Assembly: GCF_000247695.1 (NCBI RefSeq)
Contig: NW_004624855.1
Location: forward strand, 2,254,707 to 2,318,706
Source: Heterocephalus glaber
Lineage: Eukaryota > Chordata > Mammalia > Rodentia > Bathyergidae
Length of the DNA stretch: 64,000 bases
Direction of reading: 5' to 3'
Shown here: positions 38,617 to 48,760 of the stretch, piece after piece
How the letters are laid out: every line of letters starts with the position of its first letter
Numbering within the stretch: the stretch's first letter is position 1
Made by a program: the position numbers and the translations under genes
Notes under the pieces: generated by a model
What the model was told of the DNA's origin: nothing
Seen by the model: only the letters and a program-made list of their open reading frames with translations
The model's database searches: none

Positions 38617-41600
38617 TTAAAAAACACTATCTGAGACCAAACAACTTCTCCATGAAACTGACCACAGCTTTAGATAACTAGTTCGTGGTTTGTGACTTCA
38701 CAGATTGTATTTCAATTATCAAAATGAGCATTTCTTTCCCCCAGCTCCAATCTGAAAAATCCTAGTAAAGAGCCCTAAAACTCCAGCATGACTCAAAGGT
38801 CTATTCCTACAGCCAGAAGTCTGTAAGATGAGACAGGACAGCTTCATTTTGTACATTTTGTACTCCATTTATGTACTTGCTGGAATTAAGAACAAGATGC
38901 TTCCAATCGGGCCAGGGAAGACAGGGAGGTAAGACAGTCTGACAGCACCTGCAGTGGAGAGATACAGGAGCTGGGACTTAACCACAAATTTGGGCTAGCA
39001 TCTTCTGCAAATACTGTTTTGTCATCTACTTCTGGCACTAAACACAATGAGGGGTATATTGTAGAATAAAAGCACTTGAGAATCTTTTAAAAAATACTCA
39101 GGTCCTCCCAAAAAGACTTTTAGCATGAGTATTTTCACATTCTTTAAAAACATACTTTTTTAATAGCTGTACAGAATTTGAATTCATTTAATTTTATTTA
39201 TGGTTTAATTCCAGAAAAACCATGTTGTGATCTTTTTTGAACACAACATTCAAAAAGAATTTTATAAAAGAACCAACCACTGACATCTTTGCCACACCAT
39301 TGTTAGGAACCAACCCAAAGGATTCTTCATGGGAGGTGGAGGGATTATGGTGTTCCTCTGAGTCTTATATTAGCAAAAACCTACCCTACCATAGGCGATT
39401 TTCTTAAATGTCTTTAAGGGACAAGGATATACCCCAAATTAAAGCAGGAAAAGGATTTGTCATAATCTAATTAAAATTAGGCTTAAGATAAAAAAAAAAC
39501 ACACTATATCCCAACCAAGGGAAATTTTGACAAGGTATAAAAAAGTAACCTGTGTGAAGACTAAGAAAATGAAAACCTAAGAATAAGACCATCTATCTCT
39601 CATACCAGAAGTGAGGGTTGTGCTGGACAGGGATGCAAGCCAGCTACTCTGGTCTGTTATCATCAGTCACTAAGATCATCTAAGTCACTTCCCTTACTAA
39701 TGTCATGGTTACCAGCCAATCTCTTAATTACACTTTGGCTTTTGACACAAGAGAATATGCTGACCAATCCATCACAGATAAAGCTGAGTAGCTGTGCCTG
39801 AGAAGCAGAGACTCACCGGTACCTTACTCGTCCAATATGACGAGAGCCTACAAAGACCCAGAAGGGTCAGCTATTCTCCTTTTTTCTTTAAAGAAACTAT
39901 TTCTAATAGCCTACTGATAGGCAATCTTAAAGTCTTTAAACAAAATACATACCACCTAGTCAAATAAAAACACCATGAATACAAAGATAATCACTGAGTA
40001 ATGAGGAATTATTAAGGCAAACATATCCAAAAAGTAGTTAAAGACTTTTGTATTCTCATTATTTCTATAGAGCTCAGAACAAGATTTGCAAGACACCAAG
40101 AAAACACATGAGAAGGGAAAAGAACAACTTCTAACAATACAACAATTAAGGGGAGTCCAGTCAAAGATGTCCCCATTCAAAACATGAAGTTTCTGCCACC
40201 CCTGGAGCTCTTTGTTACTGCTGTCAGGTGACTGCTTCTCTCTGCGTAAAGGTACCCACACCACAGGCATCTACTACTATAGTGGTCTACAGTTCTGCCA
40301 TCACCAATGCTGCATGGTCAGTCTGGAGTGCAATAGCAAAATCAATGACAGTAACATCCAATGTCAAGATTGGAACAAGCAGGCTCAAACTCGGCATTCA
40401 AGTTAAGAGAGAGATCAAAGAACCTATGAGTGATAGTATTCAAGTACTCTTTTTCTTAGTGAAACCCATTTTTTCAAATGAACTTACAAGAATCCCATTA
40501 TATAAAATAATAGCCATTGGTTAAAAACAAGCTATCATTAGATTCACTGGCATGTACTTATAAGATCAGTAAGAGCAATTAAGGCTATATTTAACATAAA
40601 TATTTTAAGGTTACAGTAGACTTAATATCCAACTTACTGTTTTTTTAAGTGCATAGGTCCAAGAAATTACAAAGGTAAACTGTTCAAATTAGTTCTAATT
40701 GCACTCCTATTAATTTCAGGATTCTCCTAAAACTCCAGAAGCATAAAACAAAAATTATAAGAAATATTTATTATAACGTTTAATCACTAATAATTACCAT
40801 CATCCTCATCATGAGTTCTTTACCAAAAATAAGGACAAGAAGTATCCACAACTGACAGACAATAAGCAGTAAAGCTATAATAAACCACTATCCCCTCTCA
40901 ACCTGTTTTGTGTTCTTCAATCATTGCATAACTGTGGCGTGGGGAGGAAAGCACACACTGAGCAGATGTACTGGGCTGCCTGGCATCTGCTGCAGTGGTG
41001 CACTTCCAGTACAGCTTTGGAGACCAACAAGTACAGGCCTGAATTCTACAAAATACCTGTGCATTAATACAACCTTCCTAATCAATGACACATAGATGTA
41101 AGATGAAAGAGACAGCTTCATTCAGGCCTGCTGCAAAACCAGTTAACCTGATAACACAAATGATCATTATTGGTCTCCAATATGTTAAAAGGTTTCAGGT
41201 TAGCACATTTTGATTGCACAAATTGAGCTTAAGAAATTCAAGTAAACAAATGGAGAACCCCTGCAACATCTTTTATTGAAGATGTACAGTAAATCTGTAC
41301 AGTAAGCTCTGTGTATGGAAGAAATGATGACAAAGCATAAAAAAGGCAAAACAACAGCTTTATCAAGTAATCTGTTCCATAGATTTGCTATTGTAAAATT
41401 AACCGCAATGTTGCTAAGAAAAACATTTCTAAGATCTTCTTGTTCTACACAGTGCTGTTTATTTAAAGTTGGATGAAGCCCACTACCCTGACCTATTTTT
41501 ATTATAACAAAGACAGACAGAAAGCTGGCTGCAAAATCAAGGTTTCTTTTTATCACTGCAAAAGCAGTCATTTTACAGCACATGTTCATTTCTCTCCCCT

Positions 41601-41715
41601 TCTCTCTTTTACCTAAGAATGTTCAAGTTCATTTTTCCCAGAAAATAGTTATATAGAATTATAACTTCCAATCTAGATAATGAAATCATATTTCCTCATG
41701 ATAATTAAGGCATGG

Positions 41716-41885
41716 ATTGCACAGCCAGACCTTAGTTCATTACCAGCTGTGAAACTTTGGATAAGTTACTTAACCTTGTTGCCTAGGTTTCCTTGTTCAT
41801 AAAAGACAGGTAATAAGACCTATCTCACATAGTTGTTATAAAGGTTGAATGAGTTACTAGCAGTAATTTAGTAAGTGCTAAGCTT
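41716..41885 (+). repeat. MIR SINE
   Basis: 'gtgaaactttggataagtta', 'cttaaccttgttgcctaggt' and 'tcatagttgttataaaggt'-like core: the classic MIR core and 3' region. It has no target duplication left, as expected of its age. Confidence 0.8.
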
Positions 41886-42037
41886 TTAAGCATTTAATAA
41901 ATGTTCAAAATTATTATTTTTAAAGAAAAGCTCAAAGGAGCCCAAACTGCTCAAAAATTAAATTCATTAACAAATTTACATTAAATAAACTTTCTGACTT
42001 CTAAAAAATGTCAGACGAATTCAAATGAAATGCTCCT

Positions 42038-42140
42038 GGGCTGGGGATTTAGCTCAGTGGCACTGTGCCTGCCTCAAAATTGCAAGGTCCTGAGTTCAAT
42101 CCCCAATACCACAAAAACAAAAACGAACAAAAAAAAAATT
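42038..42140 (+). mobile_element. ID SINE
   Basis: 'gggctggggatttagctcag' to 'gttcaatccccaatacc' with an A-rich, interrupted tail. It lies about 1 kb inside the MAP3K4 donor. Confidence 0.87.
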
Positions 42141-43219
42141 CTCCTTACACACTGTACCATTATTTAGAAAAACTTTCTTGAAAGTTCACAGAAGTATCTT
42201 AGAATCGAGAAAGTAAAGCAATTTTCTTCACAGCTTATAAAAATAAATGTGTATTGGGCCGACTGGGTGATGACAAGCGAGAATGTGGCTCCTGTATTCA
42301 TTTCTAACTACAACTACCGAATTTGTTTAAAATTTCTTTTAAGCAAGAAAAAGGACACTTAGCTGACTTATTCCTAGAACTACACAGTGCAAGATCGAAG
42401 GATGGGAGGAGCTGTGGAAGTAGTTTCATTATAGGGGCCAGGGGGCAGCAATTTGCAAGTTGACTCTAGGATGCAGAGGGACTAGGAATAATAGGGCATT
42501 TGAACACTCAAACATAAGCATCTAAGAGGAAAAATTTTAGTTAACTAAAGACATAAAAGTAATTAATAAGGTGTTAAGGGAACAAAATGCAACTAAATAC
42601 TTCCAATACAAAAGTTTCATCTTAAGATCTCCTGCGGCAGCAAAGTTTTAGACAAATCAATCCTTTACATGCACGTGCAACGCTACTGCTAAAGGACTAT
42701 ACACTACAAGGCCCTCAGAAAGAGAAACCAACTTGTCTATCTAGTCTTAAGTGCTGTTTCTCGGAGACAACACACACGGGGTGGGGGTGAGGAGGTAGGA
42801 GGATGCAGTGCAATAGCTAAGGGTGCATTAGCTTCGCCGAGTCTCCTTTCCTCGAGTGAGGGCGGAGTGAGCGACCACCTTCCTTCAGAAACGAAGTGAG
42901 GAATTCCAGTGCTCCAAAAGCTCGAGGCAAAAAGTGCTGCGCTGGGTTTCCGGCCACCAGAGCCTTCGTTGAGTCCAGAACTAGAAGGGCAAGCCTGCAG
43001 GGAGGGCCAGCGGGCTGCACGCTCCGGCTGACCCTGCAGCAAGACCTGCGCAGAGGTCGCTGTCGCGGTGGCTGGGTTTCGGGGTGCGCCAGGTCCCGGG
43101 CTGCACCGCGCCCCTCCCGCTGCCCCCTAGCCTGGATGCGTCCCTCCCCACCTGAAAGGAAGAACCCCCCACCCCGGCCCCGATGGAGCTCCAGCCGTCG
43201 GCTGCACGGGAGCACTCAC

Positions 43220-43341
43220 CTCGCCACCAGGCTGCACTCTGGCTCGGGTTCCTGCGGCGACGGCGGCGGCTCTTCCATGGCGGCGGCAGGAGTGACGGCG
43301 AAGGCAGGAAAGGGGACCAGCTCGGCGATGACTTCTCTCAT
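43220..43341 (-). CDS. MAP3K4: MAP3K4 coding exon 1 (residues 1-40 plus 2 bases of codon 41)
   Basis: First coding exon of mitogen-activated protein kinase kinase kinase 4 (MEKK4/MTK1), a cytoplasmic serine/threonine kinase that, when activated by GADD45 proteins, phosphorylates MKK3/6 and MKK4/7 to drive the p38 and JNK pathways. Read on the minus strand, the ATG at 43341-43339 opens MREVIAELVPFPAFAVTPAA, then AMEEPPPSPQEPEPECSLVA, and ends in AG before a perfect GTGAGT donor (43219-43214). This matches the human N-terminus as I remember it (MREAAAALV, then AFAVTPAAAMEEPPP), but the long human proline run is reduced to three prolines and a mixed P/Q/E stretch. The frame joins exon 2 exactly (AG+G = Arg41). 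No catalytic residues lie here; the segment is low-complexity and probably disordered. The start could instead be Met22 (43278-43276), which has the better Kozak context. The exon sits in a CpG island. Confidence 0.93.
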
Positions 43342-43361
43342 CCGTGCACAGAGTTCCGCAT
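43338..43361 (-). CDS. Upstream ORF overlapping the MAP3K4 start codon
   Basis: Minus-strand ATG at 43361-43359 encodes M-R-N-S-V-H-G and stops at TGA (43340-43338). The stop overlaps the MAP3K4 ATG (43341-43339) in an ATGA arrangement. The upstream ATG has G at -3, an adequate context, whereas the MAP3K4 Met1 has C at -3 and A at +4, a weak context. If the transcript starts upstream of 43361, ribosomes would tend to translate this short ORF first and either resume at the overlapping ATG or scan on to the strong Met22. It is visible in the sequence; translation is inferred. Confidence 0.55.
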   Translation of the reverse strand: MRNSVHG

Positions 43362-43442
43362 GGCCGCGGCGGGCAGTAAGCTGCAGCCTGGCGCCGGGAC
43401 TCGAGCCCGGAGTGCTGGAGTGACTCGGCTCCGCCTACGCTT

Positions 43443-43478
43443 CTAACCCGCCGCAGGAGCTGTGCTCGTCGCGGCCAT
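43443..43478 (-). CDS. Second possible upstream ORF at the YY1 motif
   Basis: The minus-strand ATG inside an AAGATGGCCGC motif opens an 11-codon ORF (M-A-A-T-S-T-A-P-A-A-G, stop TAG at 43445-43443). AAGATGGC motifs of this kind often lie at transcription starts, so this ATG may be at or just upstream of the cap site and not in the mRNA at all. It is only a uORF if transcription begins above 43478. Confidence 0.3.
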   Translation of the reverse strand: MAATSTAPAAG

Positions 43479-43483
43479 CTTGG
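43471..43483 (-). promoter_or_regulatory. YY1-type motif, likely near the transcription start
   Basis: The minus strand reads CCAAGATGGCCGC. This matches the AAGATGGC core of YY1 sites that cluster just downstream of start sites in TATA-less CpG-island promoters. It lies 130 nt upstream of the MAP3K4 ATG and suggests a start at about 43480-43500. Initiation position is inferred. Confidence 0.5.
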
Positions 43484-43559
43484 GAATGGCAGCCGGCCGG
43501 GCTACGGCGGGCGGCTAGGGACAAGTCTCCCAGGGCGGCGGCGGGCGCTGGAATATGAA

Positions 43560-43568
43560 GGGGCGGGG
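43560..43568 (+). promoter_or_regulatory. GC box (Sp/KLF-type site)
   Basis: GGGGCGGGG on the plus strand, about 80 bp upstream of the YY1 motif. This is a usual distance for an Sp1-family site in a TATA-less promoter. Confidence 0.45.
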
Positions 43569-44512
43569 ACGCGAAGGGGTGGGGTGGAGGAGCGGGAATC
43601 CAAGTGACCAGTAAGGTGTCAGGGTGATTCTGCCCTGGGCCGTTCTTGCCTCAGGCCAAGAGTGACAGCGGGGAGTTGTGGTGCAGACCTTGGCCAGGCA
43701 GGGGCTGGGCACTCCGCGGCTTCCAAGTGGTCCTCTGGGCGAGGGCACGGGCCCGTGGGCACCAGGAATGCCAGGAAGAAGCAATACTGTCGCGGCTAGG
43801 CAGCGACTTAGGATTCCTAAGTGCTTTGTAAATTTGAGCCAGTAGGTCTCCACCGCCGAAGGCAAATGCCTTCCTGGATCCCATCTTTCTGAGATAGAGA
43901 TGATGTCACCCAGACGCCCACAGCTCAGACTGAAGAGAGCTCGGGCTGTCACCCTGCTCTTAAGACTCAGATTTTTGAGACTTGAAATAAAGTTTCTGGA
44001 AACGCGGATCACTGAAGTGACCCTCATATACTCTAGGCAGAAAAGAACACCTTTCTCACACCAGATCACAAGTTTAGATATTGATTTTCCAGAATCTTGG
44101 ACTAGCGTGTTCCTAAACTAGAAGGGAAAAGAAAAAAAGAAAAATGAAATTCTAAAGATTATTTCAGTTATTGAAAAATTATAGAAATTCCAATATATTA
44201 TTTATTCTTAGCATGTGGGGTATCACAGCTTTCAACTGCAAATATTTACGTATTTTCCCATAGAACGAACTCGTCGATTCAAAAATAATATTTAAAATGA
44301 AATAATATTTATTTTTTAAACCCTTATTCAGTTTAGATTTGCTCTTACACATTTTGAATAAATATTGGTAAGAAAACTGACCAAGTTAGAGAGATTTAAA
44401 CATAAAAGTTAGATAAGATTGAAAAGCCATTTGTGAAATTAGCTATATTGCACTAACTTCAACATACACAAGAGAAATTTCCTTGTAGTTAAAAAGTTGT
44501 TTCACTGTTTTT

Positions 44513-44592
44513 GTTTTTGGTACCGGGGATTGAATTCGGGACCTTGCACTTGCAAGGCAGGTGCCAGAACCACTGAGCTAAATCCCCGGCCC
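44513..44592 (-). mobile_element. ID SINE (squirrel type)
   Basis: Reverse full copy with a perfect 16-bp target duplication 'ttgtttcactgttttt' (44497-44512 and 44593-44608). One of the youngest-looking copies; about 1 kb upstream of the MAP3K4 promoter. Confidence 0.93.
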
Positions 44593-45469
44593 TTGTTTCA
44601 CTGTTTTTTATTACAGTAGTCTGCAATATGTGTATGTTCTGAGTACTGCATTTCAGAATTGACATTCGTTTTATGCATTCAATTATATGTATTCAGTGAG
44701 TACTTATTAAGTGCACATATGTACTAGATCAGTACTGTACTAGATGCTAGAAAGCAAAACAGACCAAGTTTTTTTCCTTTTAGAGCTAATTGCCTAGTAA
44801 GGGGAGAGAGAAAACAAAGGAAAACCAAAAAAAAAAAGAAAAGAAAAAGTATTCAAAGGAAATAAACTCATTTTATCTTGATAAAAACTATAAACTTTTA
44901 ATTACTAATTCATTTCCATTGTGTGAAGAAAGCTCAGCAAAGTATTTCCCAACTTTCTGTTATCCTAATTATCTACTTAACTTTCCTTTGCAATTTGCTG
45001 AGTGAGAGCCCTTCTTGGACAATGCATTAAAGATTTTAAATGCTAAGTAATAAAAGAATTGCCTCTCTAAAAAAGCATTATGCTATGTATTCTTCAGAGT
45101 TTGTATTCCAACTAACTGCAATTGCCGACTGTGAGCTAGCTGGTATGCTCACCAGGTGTCTGAAGCCCAAAACACTGGACAAATATAAATCAGCCTCAAG
45201 GAGGACCATCACTTGTTTCCAATGTCCATTTGAGAGACTGTCTGTTTTCACAGGATCCACACACATGAACATTTAACAACTTGCATAATGTAGCAACTGT
45301 AGAGACCTAAGTTTCTAAACACTCAATATAAGTGTGGCAACTTTCTGGCTCACTCCTGCTCTGGGTCCAGGCACACTGTTTCTCTGGCTCACCTTCTCCA
45401 GGACTCCCACTGTGACTCCAGGGCTCCCAACAGGCTCTCACAGCATCTACCTCCTCTGGTTCCACCCAT

Positions 45470-45625
45470 CCCACACCCCATCCTGTTTTTCCCTCTGCCT
45501 TCTCCCTACAATGTATGCTCCTTCAGGACAGATGCCATTCATCTTCCTCTGTGCTCTACCTAACCACCCAGCGCCGTGTCTGACAAATAGTAAGGGCCCA
45601 GCAAATACTGTTATGAAGCAGTTAC
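45470..45625 (+). repeat. L2 fragment
   Basis: 'tatgctccttcaggacagat' then 'cagcgccgtgtctgacaaat' and 'agtaagggcccagcaaatac' read as an L2 3' end. Confidence 0.6.
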
Positions 45626-45820
45626 AGATGCAGCATTTCAAAATATGCTAAATTAGTATATTGATTACTTCAATCTGAAATCACTTAAGAACTATAACTT
45701 CAGAAAGGGCTATTTGACCTGTCTTTTCCTACATACTGAAAGTCATAAAGCTTCTTCTGAGAAGGATGTCCTTCATATCACAGCACCAGAAATAGCCTTC
45801 ATCTCCAAACTGGTAATTAG

Positions 45821-45908
45821 CTCTCTCTCTTCTGATACTGGGGATCGAACTCAGGACCTTGCACTTTTGAGGCAGGTTCGGTGCCACTGAGCTAAATCCC
45901 CAGCCCAG
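45821..45908 (-). mobile_element. ID SINE (squirrel type)
   Basis: Reverse copy whose tail has become (ct)n. Perfect direct repeats 'ctggtaattag' at 45810-45820 and 45909-45919. Confidence 0.9.
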
Positions 45909-46444
45909 GCTGGTAATTAGGATTATAATGAACTGGAAAATTAACAACAACAACAAAACTCTGAAATAACCCTTATTTTCCACTACCTTCTCTATATATC
46001 CCCCTCACCTAAGTAACATCCCAGAATTTACTACTCATCTCTACATATTCATTTGTCCTATCTTTACCTCACAAATTTGTTGTTCTTTGTCTAAAAAGTA
46101 TAAAGGCATCATGCTTTGATCATTTCTTGTGAAAATCCCCATGTACAGGAAAAAATAAATAAAACTTTCATGTTTTTCTCTTGGTAATAAGATTTTGTAT
46201 TAATTGGTTTTTTTCAATCCTGCCAAAGAGCCCACATAAGAATGAAGAATACAGAGAAAATTTCCCTCACATTCATAAAGGAGGGTTTTTTTTAACATTA
46301 ATAAACTACTATATAATTAATTTGCATCTCTAAATTTATATTGTTTACCACATGGCTGGCCTCATTATCTTTAATCATGTAGAAATGAGTACAACAAAAT
46401 CCTCAAAGAATTACCGCTCTATGTCTTTAAAACTCAATTCACAT

Positions 46445-46628
46445 CCCAGTGTTGTGGCACACACCTGTAATCCCAGCACTCTGGAAGGCTGAGGCTAGAG
46501 GATCACAAGTTTGAGCCCAGCCTGGGCAATTTAGTGAGACCCTGTCTCAAAGAAAGGGGGGTACTGGAGATTTAGCTTAGTGTAAAGGCCCTAAGTTCAA
46601 TCCCCAGTACAGAAAGAAAGAAAGATTG
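46445..46628 (+). mobile_element. B1-dID fused SINE
   Basis: A 7SL-derived left half ('cacacctgtaatcccagcac', 'ggatcacaagtttgag') is joined to an ID-like tRNA right half ('ggagatttagcttagtg', 'gttcaatccccagtac'). Direct repeats 'aattcacat' (46436-46444 and 46629-46637) flank it. Confidence 0.8.
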
Positions 46629-46872
46629 AATTCACATATCCCTTACTGATTTTTTTTTATGTAAAATGAGTTACAAAAGGTAAACTTCTACTGAAGATCC
46701 AGTTTTGGTCAAAGTATATAACATTCTTAACTTTACTTACCACTAGTTTCAAAATCAATTTTGAAACAAAACCAGTTACATATTCATATGTAAGTTTTTT
46801 CTTTTTTTCCCCAAAAAACTAATAAACCTTAGGCACATAGTACCATTATTATGAAGTCTCAAACTATTTTGT

Positions 46873-46991
46873 TTTTTTGTTTGTTGGTTTGTTTTTTGTT
46901 TTGTTTTATTTTGTTTTTGGTACCGGGGATCAAACTCAGGTCCTTGCGCTTGAGCAGCAGGCAGCAGAACCACTGAGCTAAATCCCTGGCC
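46873..46991 (-). mobile_element. ID SINE with long tail
   Basis: Reverse copy with a (gttt)n-like tail complement. Perfect 15-bp duplication 'ctcaaactattttgt' at 46858-46872 and 46992-47006, directly followed by a (AC)n microsatellite. Confidence 0.92.
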
Positions 46992-47012
46992 CTCAAACTA
47001 TTTTGTGTGCAT

Positions 47013-47014
<2 letters not shown>

Positions 47015-47048
<34 letters not shown>
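47015..47048 (+). repeat. (AC)n microsatellite
   Basis: Seventeen uninterrupted AC units just beyond an ID element's target duplication. Confidence 0.95.
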
Positions 47049-47051
<3 letters not shown>

Positions 47052-47605
47052 TCAGCTCGAAGGGCATTGTTGTACCACCTTACCATCTTGTCAAGGCTAG
47101 TGTATAAGCAAAGGTTAATTTTATGGAATTTGTGACAAAATGATTCCGAAAAAATGTGCCAAGCTATGCAATAAATAGGATTATATATGTCTTTGTTGTT
47201 TTTTTTTTAAAAAAACTCCCAGGCTATAGTAGTGTTTGAACCACATGATGCTGCATTTTATTTAAAATAAATTCCTTCCTTCCTGGTGGTATTAGTGAGC
47301 TCTTCCACCCAGGTTCCTGTAGGAACATTCAAAGGCTTCAATAGCCCTGGCCCTTCCCTCTATAGCTCTGCCCAGATCTGGAGAGGCAGAAGATTAGAGA
47401 CATCCCAAACTCCTTCAAGATTTGCTGCCACTCTAGCACACACACAAAAAACCCAAGAAAAACCTCACTTCTAGTGGGAAGAACCAAAAGTGAGCATTAT
47501 ACACACTGATTTTTTTCCATAATGATACCAGGACATCTATTTCTGTCTACTAGCAAAATGCAACAGAGAATTAGTTACTATACTTATTAATTTGTTTCAC
47601 TTTGC

Positions 47606-47640
47606 AGTCTTGGGGATTGAACCCAGAGCATAGCCATTTT
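47606..47640 (-). mobile_element. ID-like SINE remnant
   Basis: Only 'cttggggattgaacccagag' and a few flanking bases remain recognisable. Confidence 0.4.
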
Positions 47641-48530
47641 TAAAATACACATTGTAACAGTAAGTCTCATCCTTCTTATCTGAGTACTGGGAAGTCAGAT
47701 AAAAGCTCTCTTAGTTTCTTCTGAGAGGCAATTTCCCTGTTTTTGTTATTTCTCCACCACAATAAATAACCCCTTATTTCAGACTTTCTCCTCTCTACAA
47801 AGTATAAATTGAGCCCCTGATAACTCTAAATCATTAGACAAAGAATTACAAGTGACCTTGTTTCAAAAATTTTAGAATAGTATGTGTTATCCAAAGGGAT
47901 AAAACCAAGATAGGGAAAGGAAGTGACCCCCAACGTATCAGAAGTGAGACTCTGCAGATTGGAGAAATATGCCAGCAGGAATCCCCAGTGAGAAGCATGC
48001 CACTTCTTTTCCTTCTGGAAGCACAGGCAGTACAAATTAGGAGAGTTCATATTTCTCCACTCCTGCTTTGATTTCTCCATTCTCCTCTCCAAGATTGCCA
48101 AGGTGAGAAATAGATAGCTAGTTTAACAAACTGAATTCCCTGAGAAAGCCCACTCTTCTGGTGAGTCAAGAATTTCAATCATTTCCTACCAAAGCATTAA
48201 AAGACTGCCTGATTTTCATTATTTCATTTCCCCTTCAAATGTCCAGGTGCAAAGTTTAAAGAACTGAGAGACTGCAAGTTGCAGTTCCTAAGTTATCTTC
48301 AGGTCCCTTCAAATTGTGCTTTGTGCAAGACATGGGTCCAGGCACAGAGAAGAACAGATGATTAAACAGCAAGAGCTCCATGCTTTCTGCCAGGGGCTTC
48401 TGGCCCTCACTTCTCGCCTTCCAACTCACTTGTCCTTCCAAATTCTGCTTAAGAGTTTCCCACTTCACTCAGGGAATACATCTCTGAGCTCCACAATCAA
48501 TCTGTCCTAAGGTGACAGGTGCTTCCTTTC

Positions 48531-48760
48531 ATTGTCTTCATAACACTTTGGGCAACCCTTATTTTAGCATATTCTACCACCTATCTGCATCTGCATATGT
48601 ACTTGCTTGGTTACATGTGCATTTTCCCCCTATGATCTTCTCAAGAGTAGGTATTATTTCTTCTTATTACTTTATTATTCTCAGAACCTAGAATCATTTC
48701 CTACACTTAGCATATATTCAGCAAAATGTCTGTTGAAAAAATGAACTGGATGATGTATGA
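48531..48760 (+). repeat. L2 fragment
   Basis: Decayed L2 3' end: 'cttctcaagagtaggtatta', 'cagaacctagaatcatttcc' and 'ttgaaaaaatgaactgg' in the usual order. Confidence 0.55.

Larger units (their letters stand above)
8755..43219 (-). other. MAP3K4: MAP3K4 intron 1 (34,465 bp)
   Basis: Bounded by the GTGAGT donor at 43219 and the TCATAG acceptor at 8755. Apart from the CpG-island tail at its start it is AT-rich repeat-bearing DNA. Stretches I could not assign include about 8760-10100, 10200-13740, 13830-15500, 16875-17955, 18050-19240, 25800-28180, 29860-32330, 33050-34610, 35010-35820, 36120-36960, 37555-38510 and 38620-42030 apart from the fragments listed; there I see only AT-rich sequence with short, stop-interrupted frames. 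No further exon was recognised on either strand. Confidence 0.88.
42830..43640 (-). promoter_or_regulatory. MAP3K4: CpG island and TATA-less promoter of MAP3K4
   Basis: This is the only CpG-dense, GC-rich block in an otherwise AT-rich, CpG-poor window. It covers the start of intron 1, exon 1, the 5' leader and the upstream promoter. No TATA box precedes the expected start on the minus strand. A GC box and a YY1-type motif are present. The island signature predicts broad, constitutive initiation, in keeping with a widely expressed kinase. Edges are judged by eye. Confidence 0.85.

Noticed and set aside
40228..40524. 98-residue plus-strand open frame, considered as a gene remnant
   Set aside because: No recognisable family in any frame; overlapping short frames suggest ordinary low-stop sequence.
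41200..41589. 129-residue minus-strand open frame in intron 1
   Set aside because: AT-rich, no domain, poor start context and no flanking splice sites that would make it an exon.
42896..43423. 175-residue plus-strand open frame across the CpG island
   Set aside because: It is a GC-rich, stop-poor shadow of MAP3K4 exon 1 and the promoter. It has no recognisable domain, and the opposite strand carries the recognised exon with good splice signal.
43515..44069. 184-residue minus-strand open frame upstream of exon 1
   Set aside because: It lies in and beyond the CpG island with no recognisable domain and no splice link to MAP3K4. Long chance frames are common in GC-rich promoter DNA.
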